Shown here: positions 36,299 through 45,001 of the stretch, piece after piece
Position numbering within the stretch: the stretch's first letter is position 1
Layout of the letters: each line of letters begins with the position of its first letter
NCBI RefSeq assembly: GCF_014642655.1
Contig: NZ_BMIR01000001.1
Coordinates: forward strand, 359,518 to 423,517
Length of the DNA stretch: 64,000 nucleotides
Reading direction: 5' to 3'
DNA from: Pullulanibacillus camelliae
GTDB taxonomy: Bacteria; Bacillota; Bacilli; Bacillales; Sporolactobacillaceae
The notes under the pieces: generated by a model
Databases searched by the model: none
Told to the model about the DNA's origin: nothing
What the model saw: only the letters and a program-made list of their open reading frames with translations
Program-made: the position numbers and the translations under genes

Positions 36299-36577
36299 TT
36301 ATTGACCGACCTTCTCTACCGTCTCCTCTGTGTCCTTTCTATATTTTATTCGTGTCGCCTCTCCACCCCTCAAATGCCTGATTGACTTATGAAAGTCAAG
36401 GACATCTTTTACTTCATTTGCCAATTCCGGATTAATGATGGGGAGTCGTTCAGTAAGATCTTTATGGACGGTACTCTTCGACACTCCAAATTCCTTCGCA
36501 ATCACACGGACCGTCTTTTTCGTCTCCACGATATGCCTGCCTATCTTGATAGTTCGCTCTTTGATGTAATCGTGCAC
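36299..36577 (-). CDS. spoIIID: Sporulation transcription factor SpoIIID
   Basis: 92 residues, standard size. A mother-cell DNA-binding protein that tunes the SigE regulon. The helix-turn-helix TVRVIAKEFGVSKSTVHKDLTERLP and the basic C-terminus HKSIRHLRGGEATRIKYRK are nearly identical to the B. subtilis protein. The GTG at 36577 with GGAGG eight bases upstream is the start; the open frame further upstream is not conserved. mbl follows 199 bases downstream. Confidence 0.95.
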   Translation of the reverse strand: MHDYIKERTIKIGRHIVETKKTVRVIAKEFGVSKSTVHKDLTERLPIINPELANEVKDVLDFHKSIRHLRGGEATRIKYRKDTEETVEKVGQ

Positions 36578-36888
36578 ACCACTCGCCTCCCAAAAATTTA
36601 AGACATTCTTATTTACAAGGTGACAACACAAGGTCTTAATGCTCCCAACCTGATTGTCTGTCTAAACTCATTTCTTTTTGAGTTTTGTAACATTTTATTA
36701 ATGGGGCAAAGTTTATATGCCTAAAACTGCGGAAGGACAAGGTTTTTATTGAATTTTTCTATAAAAAAAATGATGTAATAAATGGACACACGCGATGAAG
36801 TGGCGCTGCATATAAAGAGTGGAGCGATGTTTATTTATTTATCATAGTGGAACATTACTTTAATAAGCCTATGAAGAGGAGGGAAAAC
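36578..36888. other. Gap between spoIIID and lipoprotein gene
   Basis: Divergent control region. An AT-rich stretch around 36750-36800 may hold the lipoprotein promoter; no convincing SigE -35/-10 pair could be read for spoIIID. No gene seen. Confidence 0.35.
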
Positions 36889-37776
36889 ATGAAGACATAT
36901 TTCATTCTGGGCATTTCTTTATTGCTCACCCTAATCCCGTTAGCCGGCTGTGGACATAGTGAAGCACCTCACAATAACACCCCTTCAGGGGTTCAGTCTG
37001 ATGACGATCAATCCAGTACCTCTAAAAATAATACAGACAGCCATGGAGACCATTCTAAGAGCTCATCTTCAGAACAAAGTGATAAGACTAGCCCGAATCA
37101 TACGCCTTCAGCTACACAATCATCGAATAATCAAGCACCGACAACCACTAAGGAGGTTATTAACCAAGTCAATGCCGCCTTATCTACGCAAACTCCTGTC
37201 TTTTTGCCAACTCATGTGCCTATATCCAAGGGAAACAGTTTAACAGCAGCAGCACACTCTGAGACGTGGTATTACCGGGTCAACTTTTTGAAAGCCGATC
37301 AGCCGTCAGCGATTAACACACTGAAACCAACAGGAGATAACACGATAGCTACTGTGACGGGAACAGAGTATGACAGTGCGGCTAATGCACAAAGCCATAT
37401 TGAAAATTACACCAAGGTAAAAGAAACAAACGTGGATCTTGGGCATGGTATAAAAGGGGAGTCAGATGCAGGCGCTGGACATTTCTATGTTATGTGGAAT
37501 GAGGGGCGTTGGTGTCTACGGATTGACAGCCCGAATGACCCCAATTATCAAATGAAGCAGTATAGCGATGCCAAAGGGTTGGCAAAGGATGTCGTCTCCT
37601 ATTTAGAGGACCATATGCTCAATCCTCCGAAGGATATTGGTGTCATTAGCATCTCTACATGGAACAATGCACCTAAGACCACCATTCAGTGGCAAAATCA
37701 CAAGGTCAATTATGAAGTCACAGCGAGTGACCCCTTTACCGCTTTAAATGTTGCAGTTTCCATGAAAGCACAGTAA
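36889..37776 (+). CDS. Putative lipoprotein of unknown function
   Basis: 295 residues with a lipoprotein signal (basic MKTYF start, hydrophobic run, lipobox L-A-G-C at about 18-21). A Ser/Asn/Gln/His-rich linker of about 60 residues follows, then a globular part with several tryptophans (ETWYYRVNF, YVMWNEGRWCLRIDSP). It should be anchored on the outer face of the membrane. The family is not recognised. ATG 36889 follows AAGAGGAGGG; the longer open frame is rejected. It stands alone next to spoIIID. Confidence 0.75.
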   Translation: MKTYFILGISLLLTLIPLAGCGHSEAPHNNTPSGVQSDDDQSSTSKNNTDSHGDHSKSSSSEQSDKTSPNHTPSATQSSNNQAPTTTKEVINQVNAALSTQTPVFLPTHVPISKGNSLTAAAHSETWYYRVNFLKADQPSAINTLKPTGDNTIATVTGTEYDSAANAQSHIENYTKVKETNVDLGHGIKGESDAGAGHFYVMWNEGRWCLRIDSPNDPNYQMKQYSDAKGLAKDVVSYLEDHMLNPPKDIGVISISTWNNAPKTTIQWQNHKVNYEVTASDPFTALNVAVSMKAQ

Positions 37777-38444
37777 ATAATGGTTAAAAGCAATCTGATA
37801 CTATGTCTAGAGAAGCTTTTTGTAACCGGGCGGTAAACCACGTCCGGTTCTTTTTATATGAAAGAGGTATTAAACAAGCTAGCCTTGTTTTTGAGAAGAC
37901 TTTAGTAAAATTAAGTAAAGAAAAGGACTTGCACATTTGTGTTGCGTTCACGCCTTGATTTGTAAGCTTACGCATAAGAACAACCCGGTGAAAAGCGTGT
38001 GCCCGGTCCTTGTCTTTAGTATAGAGCATCATTCAATATGAAGGAGGCTTCATTGCCTGATTAAGTGGATGGGAGCGCAAGATTCGGAACACTCTAAAAT
38101 CGTGTGTTCCTCGGCCGCCGCTGACTCATGATGCAGAGACTAGACTCCTGCGGGAAGTGGGAGATCGGTAAAACCTTAACAGCGCGAAGGCGTGAGGAGG
38201 CTTACCACTCCCCGCGAAAGTGAGCGGCCTGAAGTGGAAATCCGCACCGTCCTCATGACCAGAAATTTTATACTTTCTGATCCCTTTAGAAAACTTGGCT
38301 TGCATCCCTTCGCTGGTACTCCTGATGTGATTTTTGCACATCACACACTTAGGGTGCCCGCAAGCCTCAGGTGGCGAAAGTCAAAGCCCACCTTATACTC
38401 TCTTCCTTTATGCGCGGCAGCGAAGGTATACATTCTGATAGTAT
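37777..38444. other. Gap filled by repeat B and repeat A copies
   Basis: Repeat B copy (37985-38265) and repeat A copy (38266-38448) abut each other here. Short frames in this region are shadows of the repeats. No gene supported. Confidence 0.6.
37985..38265. repeat. Dispersed repeat family B, copy 1 (longest)
   Basis: Shares with 48356-48487 and 61890-62042: GCGTGTGCCCGGTCCTTGTC, GGCTTCATTGCCTGATTAAGTGGA, GGAGCGCAAG and CGCACCGTCCTCATGACCAG. Between them it carries an insert with ACTCCTGCGGGA and CCCGCGAAAGTGAGCGGCC, a motif set seen in small mobile repeats scattered in many Bacillaceae genomes. Confidence 0.7.
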
Positions 38445-38448
38445 AAAA
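38266..38448. repeat. Dispersed repeat family A, copy 4 (reference copy)
   Basis: About 180 bases bounded by inverted ends: TTTTATACTTTCTGAT on the left and ATTCTGATAGTATAAAA on the right. Internal conserved blocks are TACTCCTGATGTGAT, CACACACTTAGGGTG, CAGGTGGCGAAAGTCAAAGCC and GCGCGGCAGCGAAGG. It encodes nothing; size and ends suggest a MITE-like element. Confidence 0.65.
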
Positions 38449-38470
38449 AGGTGCCACGAGGGCACCTAAA
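38447..38470 (-). terminator. Terminator of the YjcZ-type gene
   Basis: GGTGCC / GGCACC stem with CTCGT loop and TTTTTA on the minus strand, downstream of the peptide gene ending at 38512. Confidence 0.75.
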
Positions 38471-38511
38471 TATTAGGAGGCGAGTCATTTTATGAAGTTT
38501 TACACTTAATA

Positions 38512-38607
38512 TTAATAGACGTAAGCTGTACCAACAATTATCAAGAGGATGAACAAGACGACAATCAACGCAAAACCGTACCCTCCGCCATATCCGTAGC
38601 TCATCAT
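38512..38607 (-). CDS. YjcZ family sporulation peptide
   Basis: A 31-residue gene: MMSYGYGGGYGFALIV followed by a hydrophobic LFILLIIVGTAYVY tail. The glycine/tyrosine-rich head and single membrane helix define the YjcZ/YjcM-type sporulation peptides of Bacillales, found in spores. AAGGGGGG lies just before the first ATG (38607); the second ATG (38604) could also be used. The gene has its own terminator. Confidence 0.85.
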   Translation of the reverse strand: MMSYGYGGGYGFALIVVLFILLIIVGTAYVY

Positions 38608-38907
38608 ATTCCCCCCTTATTTTTATTTCACTACAGACTATGTGTCTGCACTATCGCCTGAAACGGTCAAATGCCCAATCCTATCTCCGTCAGTCAAAAC
38701 GCATAAAAGATCTCTTTTTGTCACCAAATTAAAATCTTTTGAGTGATGGAATGTCATATATTTTTAAATGTATTTTAATTGGCAAACTACTTCATTTCTT
38801 ATATACTTACTTAAATTGATTGCTTCCTCTATAAACGGATGCTATCTGCTTTCCAAGGGAATCCTAAGTGAAAGCTTTTTTCTAAAATTATTGTAAAGGA
38901 GACTTCC
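38608..38907. other. Divergent control region, YjcZ peptide / antiporter
   Basis: 300 bases without a gene. It must hold the promoters for the sporulation peptide (minus) and the antiporter (plus); no clear consensus elements could be assigned. Confidence 0.35.
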
Positions 38908-40755
38908 ATGTCAGGACATACTTCATTTAGCTCGTTAGTGATCGTTATTATTGCTGCGTTTTTGACTCCGATCATACTAAAAAAATTACGCTTGACCATC
39001 ATTCCTGTTGTCGTCGCAGAAATTATCGTCGGCTTAATTATCGGTCATAGTGGCTTTAATCTCATTCATTCTGGTGACTGGATTAATATTCTATCAACCC
39101 TAGGCTTCATTTTCTTAATGTTTTTAAGCGGTGTAGAAATTGACTTCAGTGTGTTTTCAAATTCTAAAAAAGAGATGCTTCCAAATGGCAAACGGGAGCC
39201 GAACCGCTTTCTCATTTCATTAATTATTTTCGCTTTAATTTTAGGCGTTTCTTATATTATTTCTCTCTTCCTTGTATGGGGTCATTTAGCTATGAATGCT
39301 TTTTTCATGACGCTGGTCATTTCAACTATTTCACTAGGTGTTGTCGTTCCTACCTTAAAGGAATCCAACGTTATGAAAAGCGGCATTGGTCAAACCATTC
39401 TCATCATTACTGTTATTGCCGATTTAGTTACCATGATTCTCTTGGCCCTCTTTGCTTCACTCCATGAGGAAGGTGGAAATTTATGGCTCCTCCTGATTCT
39501 TTTCGGAGCAGGTATTATCCTTTATTTTATTGGCAAGTTCTTTCGGGATTTGTCCTTGTTTGCATCTTTATCGACCGGAACGGTGCAGATTGGGATGCGC
39601 GCTGTTTTTGCTCTTATCATACTACTTGTTGGTTTATCAGAGACCGTTGGAGCAGAAAACATTCTCGGAGCCTTTTTGGCAGGCGTATTGGTGTCCCTGC
39701 TCTCACCCAACAAGGAAATGGTCAAACAATTAGACTCGTTTGGTTATGGCTTTCTGATCCCGATTTTCTTCGTCATGGTTGGCGTTGATTTGAATATTCG
39801 TGAGCTGTTTCAAGAGCCAAAAGTGTTAATCCTAATCCCTTTACTCTTTTTCGCTTTACTGGTATCAAAACTGGTTCCCATTTTAGTGTTAAAAAGATGG
39901 TATGACTGGCGTACGGTACTTGGATCTGGATTTTTGGTCACTTCGACTCTCTCCCTTGTGGTCGCCGCCGCAAAAGTTGGAGAAAGAATTCATGTCGTTT
40001 CCAGTAAAACAGCGTCATCACTTATCCTGCTCGCTGTCATTACCTGTATCATTTCGCCGATTTTATTTAGAAAGGTATTCCCGTTTAATACTTTGGACAG
40101 AAAAAGAAAAACGCTAACGATATTAGGCGCCAATCAACTCACATTACCCTTAGTAGCGGAATTAGATCAGCAAGACTATGCCGTGACGGTTTACCACACT
40201 CAGGATGACAATATTCAATCAAAGCAAGAGAAAACCAATCGAATCCAACATGTCAAGGACTTTTCAGTGGATACCTTGGATCGTGAGGGTGTTTTTGATG
40301 CCGATATTCTTGTGGCATCAACGGGAGATGAAAATCAAAATGTCACTATTGCTGAATGCGCCAAACAGCGTGAAGTGGAACATATCATTGCCCGGGTCGA
40401 GTCACCCAAGCAAACTGAGGAATTAAAATACCATGGGATCAACGTCGTATCGTCATTTTTCTCTACTCGAGCCATGATGAAGGCCATGATTGAGTCCCCA
40501 AGCATTGCCAACCTTTTTACTACAAAGGAGGAAGGGTTGTATCAAATTGAACTCACAAATAAGGCTTATCACCACAAGCAATTACGCGACATCGATATCA
40601 TAAGTGACGCGATCATCATCCGCATCATCAGAGACAACAATCCTTTAATTCCACATGGTGATACAAAACTCGCTCTCGGGGACACTTTAGTACTCACTGG
40701 AAAACAAAGCACTGTAGACGCTCTGCGCAGGGCATTTGCCATAAATGAAGGATAA
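38908..40755 (+). CDS. CPA2 family monovalent cation:proton antiporter with TrkA-N/TrkA-C domains
   Basis: 615 residues. An N-terminal Na/H-exchanger-type membrane domain has about 12-13 helices (1-385; GAENILGAFLAGVLVSLL, FFVMVGVDLNI). Next is a Rossmann TrkA-N domain (about 395-510: LTILGANQLTLPLVAELD) and a TrkA-C domain (about 535-615: LALGDTLVLTGKQSTVDALRRAF). The plan is that of KefB/KefC and Bacillus K+/H+ exchangers gated by nucleotides, helping potassium and pH balance. AAAGGAG precedes the ATG. Single gene with its own terminator. Confidence 0.92.
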   Translation: MSGHTSFSSLVIVIIAAFLTPIILKKLRLTIIPVVVAEIIVGLIIGHSGFNLIHSGDWINILSTLGFIFLMFLSGVEIDFSVFSNSKKEMLPNGKREPNRFLISLIIFALILGVSYIISLFLVWGHLAMNAFFMTLVISTISLGVVVPTLKESNVMKSGIGQTILIITVIADLVTMILLALFASLHEEGGNLWLLLILFGAGIILYFIGKFFRDLSLFASLSTGTVQIGMRAVFALIILLVGLSETVGAENILGAFLAGVLVSLLSPNKEMVKQLDSFGYGFLIPIFFVMVGVDLNIRELFQEPKVLILIPLLFFALLVSKLVPILVLKRWYDWRTVLGSGFLVTSTLSLVVAAAKVGERIHVVSSKTASSLILLAVITCIISPILFRKVFPFNTLDRKRKTLTILGANQLTLPLVAELDQQDYAVTVYHTQDDNIQSKQEKTNRIQHVKDFSVDTLDREGVFDADILVASTGDENQNVTIAECAKQREVEHIIARVESPKQTEELKYHGINVVSSFFSTRAMMKAMIESPSIANLFTTKEEGLYQIELTNKAYHHKQLRDIDIISDAIIIRIIRDNNPLIPHGDTKLALGDTLVLTGKQSTVDALRRAFAINEG

Positions 40756-40786
40756 ATATTAGCTTCAAACGATTAGAAAGTGATAG

Positions 40787-40842
40787 GCTCCCCTAAGGAT
40801 AGACAGTAAAATAAATCTGTTTAACTGGGGGAGCTCTTTTAT
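40787..40842 (+). terminator. Terminator of the antiporter gene
   Basis: GCTCCCC (40787-40793) pairs with GGGGAGC (40828-40834) across a 34-base loop with further pairing, followed by TCTTTTAT. Confidence 0.6.
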
Positions 40843-41019
40843 ATCTAAGAAAACCTTTTAAATCATAACTCTATTAAAGCTTGCTTATGATATAGGCTTT
40901 GAGGACTTTGGTTAAAATACTAAGACACGGCCATTTTAAACACTGTACTATATTACGTAATTACGTATTCTTAAAGTAATCCGATGATGGAAGGACATAG
41001 CTTCAAGAAGTTCTCAGCT

Positions 41020-41811
41020 TCAGGCAATACGAACAGCGATCCCTTCTAGCCCCTCCCCAGCTGCAGGGAATAAGTTCATCACTGCTGGATCATGTCCCGG
41101 AATAATAAGTTCAGATGTATCTGCCAACGATTTAACCAAATCAAAGCCCTCGTACATCTCTGGGAGGTTTGTAACGAGCCAAAAAGGTCGATCTTCGTTT
41201 ATGTTTTTATAATAATGGGTAACATCAGAAGCCAGGACAACATTCCCCTTTTCAGTTTTAACTTCCACAATTTGCAAACCTGCTGAGTGGCCGCCTGTTC
41301 TATGCACAGTTATTCCCGGCATGATCTCTTCACTGCCGTTTACGAACTGCACCTTTCCTTTAAAATTTTCCTGAACAAGGTAAACGACATCTTCAGGGGT
41401 AATGTGATGAAGAAAATGAGGTTTGGACGCATATTTTCCAGTCCAAAAAGCCATTTCTGACTCCTGTACCACAAAAGTCGAATTTGGAAATTTATCTAAA
41501 TTACCTAAATGGTCATAGTGCATGTGTGTAATAATAACTAGTGGAACAGAAGCGGGATCCACCTCGAGTTTCTTCAAAACACTGGTCGGGCAGCGTAAAA
41601 ATGTTCGCTTTCTTTCTTTTGCCACGTTTTCAGAGAATCCGGTATCGACCACAATTGCCTGTGTTCCTGCCTTGATGAGCCAAATATAATAATCCATGGG
41701 CATTGAATAATTTTCATGAGGATCTGCATGTCCATAAAAATGTTCACTGGCTACCGCCTCACGCGTTGAATACTTTATGGCATAAACCTCATATTGTGGT
41801 GTTTCCTTCAT
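41020..41811 (-). CDS. Metallo-beta-lactamase-fold lactonase (AHL-lactonase-like)
   Basis: 263 residues. The H-x-H-x-D-H zinc motif THMHYDHLGN (His96, His98, Asp100, His101), the GGHSAGLQ histidine, the ASDVTHYY bridging aspartate and IPGHDP complete the dinuclear centre. Overall it follows the AttM/AiiB/AhlD branch of N-acyl-homoserine lactonases, which also contains hydrolases of simple gamma-lactones. ATG 41811 is preferred over GTG 41820, with AAGG nine bases upstream. As the last gene of a catabolic cluster it more likely opens a lactone intermediate than quenches quorum signals; that is inference. Confidence 0.85.
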   Translation of the reverse strand: MKETPQYEVYAIKYSTREAVASEHFYGHADPHENYSMPMDYYIWLIKAGTQAIVVDTGFSENVAKERKRTFLRCPTSVLKKLEVDPASVPLVIITHMHYDHLGNLDKFPNSTFVVQESEMAFWTGKYASKPHFLHHITPEDVVYLVQENFKGKVQFVNGSEEIMPGITVHRTGGHSAGLQIVEVKTEKGNVVLASDVTHYYKNINEDRPFWLVTNLPEMYEGFDLVKSLADTSELIIPGHDPAVMNLFPAAGEGLEGIAVRIA

Positions 41812-41980
41812 CGTATCCACCCTTTATTTTATAATTTAATAGATTAAACCAATATAAAACCATACTATTTCTAATGTAAAAATCTTAAAACTCCCCTGCA
41901 TTCCTTTTGTTCAAGGATTTAAGGCACCAGCAAAGTTCGAAACATGTGCCGGTGCCAAAGTTAATGAAAGAACCAAAACC

Positions 41981-43429
41981 CTATAACAGTTTAACTCCGA
42001 TAAATTTAGTTTCAGTCATTTCTTCAATGGCATAGGATACGCCCTCTTTTCCAATACCACTTTGTTTGACTCCTCCATAAGGAATATGATCATAGCGACG
42101 GATGGAGGCTTCATTAATCCAAACACCGCCCATTTCCAAAGCCTCTGCAACACGGAAGGCGCGATTAATATCCTTTGTAAATATCCCAGCATGTATCCCC
42201 AAATCAGAATCATTTGCCTGCTTAATCACTTCTTCTTCTGTATCGAAAGGAATGACACTAAATACGGGGGCGAAAATCTCCTTGCAAACGACCTTCATTT
42301 CACGAGTAACATTTGTAAGCACAGTAGGCTCTAATAAATTGCCATGGCGCTGACCACCCGCTACAATCATTGCTCCATTTTGAACTGCTTCATTAATCCA
42401 TTCTTCAGCACGGACTGCTGCAGCCTCCGTAATCATAGGTCCAACATCAGTTGCCTCATCCATTGGATTGCCGACCCGCAACTCCTTAACACCTTGAACT
42501 AGTTTTTCAAGCAGTGCCGGATAGACATGCTTTTGTACATATATTCTTTGCACGGAAATACAGGCCTGGCCGGAAGTTACAACTCCACCTTGGACCAAAG
42601 ATGCTGCAGCTGTGTCTAAATCAGCATCATTAAACACGATATTAGGGGCATTTGAACCTAATTCTAACGTTACATTTTTGCGTCCCGCCAACTCCTTAAG
42701 CTTCCATCCAACAGGGCCGCTTCCAGTGAATGTGACTCTCTTTATCCGCGAATCTTTAATCAAGGGCTCAACCAGGTCCTGCCCTGGTCCCATTACAATG
42801 TTTAATGCTCCTTTAGGAAGTCCCGCCTCTTCAAATAATTTATAAAGTAAAACAGAACAAAGTGGTGTTTTTTCAGCAGGTTTTAATACAATTGTATTTC
42901 CAGCAGCAATTGCCGGTGCCAATTTGTGTAAGACCAAACTTAGAGGTAAATTAAAGGGTGTGATTGCCACCACAACACCAATCGGATACCTTCTTGTAAT
43001 AGCTATATGATTTTCTCCACCGTGTGCACTATCCAACTGAATTTCCTCACCATGAATTTGCTTAGCTCCTTCTGAAGCGAATCGAAGAATTTGTATCGAG
43101 CGATCTACTTCAACCCTTGCCTCTCTGATAGGTTTTCCCGTCTCCTGGACTAATAGATTGGCAAACTCCTCATTTCGTTTCTCTAATAGATCTGCTGTCC
43201 TTCGCAAGATATCTGACCGACGATGAGCAGCCATCCTTTTCATTGATTCATGAAAAACTCGATGAGCAGCGGTGATCGCTTGCTCTGCGTTCTCCTTTGT
43301 AGCACATGATATCCTTCCAACCAATTGATTGTTGTAAGGATTGAGTACTTCAAGAACCCGGTCCTCTGATTTTACTTCTTTCCCATCGATAAATGATCCA
43401 AAATAAAACTGTTCGGTTTGTGAAATCAT
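41981..43429 (-). CDS. Aldehyde dehydrogenase family protein
   Basis: 482 residues. NAD(P)-binding segments ITPFNLPLSLVLHKLAPAIAAGNTIVLKPAEKTP and FTGSGPVGWKL, general base Glu in VTLELGSNAPNIV, nucleophilic Cys in GQACISVQRIYV, and the C-terminal PYGGVKQSGIGKEG. Closest in pattern to lactaldehyde/succinate-semialdehyde/glyceraldehyde-type members; the substrate cannot be fixed. AAGGAGGAATCAACT precedes the ATG. It lies between the lactonase and the MFS carrier in the same direction. Confidence 0.9.
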   Translation of the reverse strand: MISQTEQFYFGSFIDGKEVKSEDRVLEVLNPYNNQLVGRISCATKENAEQAITAAHRVFHESMKRMAAHRRSDILRRTADLLEKRNEEFANLLVQETGKPIREARVEVDRSIQILRFASEGAKQIHGEEIQLDSAHGGENHIAITRRYPIGVVVAITPFNLPLSLVLHKLAPAIAAGNTIVLKPAEKTPLCSVLLYKLFEEAGLPKGALNIVMGPGQDLVEPLIKDSRIKRVTFTGSGPVGWKLKELAGRKNVTLELGSNAPNIVFNDADLDTAAASLVQGGVVTSGQACISVQRIYVQKHVYPALLEKLVQGVKELRVGNPMDEATDVGPMITEAAAVRAEEWINEAVQNGAMIVAGGQRHGNLLEPTVLTNVTREMKVVCKEIFAPVFSVIPFDTEEEVIKQANDSDLGIHAGIFTKDINRAFRVAEALEMGGVWINEASIRRYDHIPYGGVKQSGIGKEGVSYAIEEMTETKFIGVKLL

Positions 43430-43565
43430 AGTTGATTCCTCCTTTTCTAGAAATCCTGCAAAATAAAGGATTAAAAGATGATTCTCTTCTTCACAATTCT
43501 GTCCATTTATTCTTCTTGTTTAATGGGTTTGATAATCTAACTGATATTTACTCATCAAACTAACC

Positions 43566-44894
43566 TTATTCAACATGGGTAAAGTCCACATCCTTAGTTT
43601 CAGGCCCAAAGTAGGCTCCGATGGCACCAATGATTCCCCCAATGATTAATAGTGCAATAATCGTTGTTTCATAAGGCATGAATACACCCAACCAGTTCAT
43701 GTAGAAGGCATAGAACGATGGAATAATGACAGAGGCACTAAACCCTAAACCAAATCCTGAAGCGCGTACCTCGGTGGCAAAGCGTTCATTAATATAGGTA
43801 ACAATGGCCCCCCAAGGTGCCGTTACAATCGCAGAAAATACACACACAATTAATATGATCAAAGCTAAGGGTAATGACTTTCCGTTAATTAGGATATACA
43901 ACAACCCAGCACCAACAATGGCAATGGATGGACCTAAAATTAAGAAAAATGTGCGGCGACCAATCTTTTGCGAAATAACACCAGAAACGATATAACTTCC
44001 GAAAAGCACAACATAACTAATCAATAAGGTCAATGTGACTTGAAAGCTTCCTAATCCAAGGATATCCCTTAGTACTGTTGTAGGCAGAACCAATGTGACA
44101 ATGTTTTGTGTTAACCAAAATCCAATCATCATAACAAGGACTTGGATAAAACTTTTACCTGCTTTCCCTTTAAACATCCTCAATAAAGAGGTTTTCTCTT
44201 TTTTTGATTTTTCCCAGGTTTCAGACTCTGGAACTTTACGTATATAATAGAGTGTGAGCCACCCTGCTATTAAAGCACCAATCACGAATGGAATGCGCCA
44301 ACCCCATATAGCATAAGCAGATGCTGGCCCAGCTTGAGGGACTAATGAAAATTCGACCATTCCAATTAAATTAATTAAAATATACGCTAATGGAAACGCT
44401 GCCAAAATTAAAGCCCCTACAAAACCACGTTTATGTTTTTCTGAGTATTCCATGGCTAACGGATGAGAGCCGGTATATCCTCCTCCCAAACAAACCCCAT
44501 CAAGAAATCGTAAAATAACCAATAATACATATGAAGTGATTCCGATTGAGTGATATCCAGGGAGTAAGGCAATAAGTAGGGTAATAAGCCCAAATCCAGC
44601 AACAGATCCAATAGTCGCTTTCCGACGGCCAATTTTATCTCCAATGGCTCCAAAAATAGTGGCGCCAATAGGTCTTCCAAGCAGTGTAGTAATAAATACG
44701 AGGGAGGTCAAGATACCGGCTAATCCTTGCGGCAACTGTGTTGGTTGAAAATAGGCTAATGCCGGAGTTAAAATAATTGTCGGTAAATAAATATCAAACA
44801 TATCTACAAACTCTGTGAAAAAAGCTCCTTTAATTGCAGCATTTCTTTTTTGAGCAATGACATCCGAATCGATACTACGAACTCCCACTGACAT
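43566..44894 (-). CDS. MFS transporter, metabolite:H+ symporter (MHS) type
   Basis: 442 residues with 12 membrane segments. The family loop GAIGDKIGRRKATI between helices 2 and 3, LRFLDGVCLGGGYTGSHPLAMEY, and the symmetrical SQKIGRRTFF motif in the second half mark the metabolite:proton symporter branch that carries organic acids such as citrate, ketoglutarate, shikimate or aromatic acids. ATG 44894 has AGGAGG eight bases upstream; the GTG at 44939 is rejected. It is the probable uptake system of this cluster. Confidence 0.9.
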   Translation of the reverse strand: MSVGVRSIDSDVIAQKRNAAIKGAFFTEFVDMFDIYLPTIILTPALAYFQPTQLPQGLAGILTSLVFITTLLGRPIGATIFGAIGDKIGRRKATIGSVAGFGLITLLIALLPGYHSIGITSYVLLVILRFLDGVCLGGGYTGSHPLAMEYSEKHKRGFVGALILAAFPLAYILINLIGMVEFSLVPQAGPASAYAIWGWRIPFVIGALIAGWLTLYYIRKVPESETWEKSKKEKTSLLRMFKGKAGKSFIQVLVMMIGFWLTQNIVTLVLPTTVLRDILGLGSFQVTLTLLISYVVLFGSYIVSGVISQKIGRRTFFLILGPSIAIVGAGLLYILINGKSLPLALIILIVCVFSAIVTAPWGAIVTYINERFATEVRASGFGLGFSASVIIPSFYAFYMNWLGVFMPYETTIIALLIIGGIIGAIGAYFGPETKDVDFTHVE

Positions 44895-45001
44895 AAAGGT
44901 CGCCTCCTTTACATTTAATTTTTCCTTTTTAACTGCCACGGATGAACTTAGATAGTGAGCATCCGCGGCAAAACAGCTTGTTTAGTGAAAAAATTAGTTC
45001 T

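Noticed and set aside
37784-38446. Several 70-85 codon frames on both strands
   Set aside because: They lie wholly inside repeat B and repeat A copies, which recur elsewhere without intact frames.
41927-41957. GGCACC...GGTGCC hairpin after the aldehyde dehydrogenase as a terminator
   Set aside because: Loop is long and no T-run follows on the minus strand; the lactonase gene downstream is probably read through.
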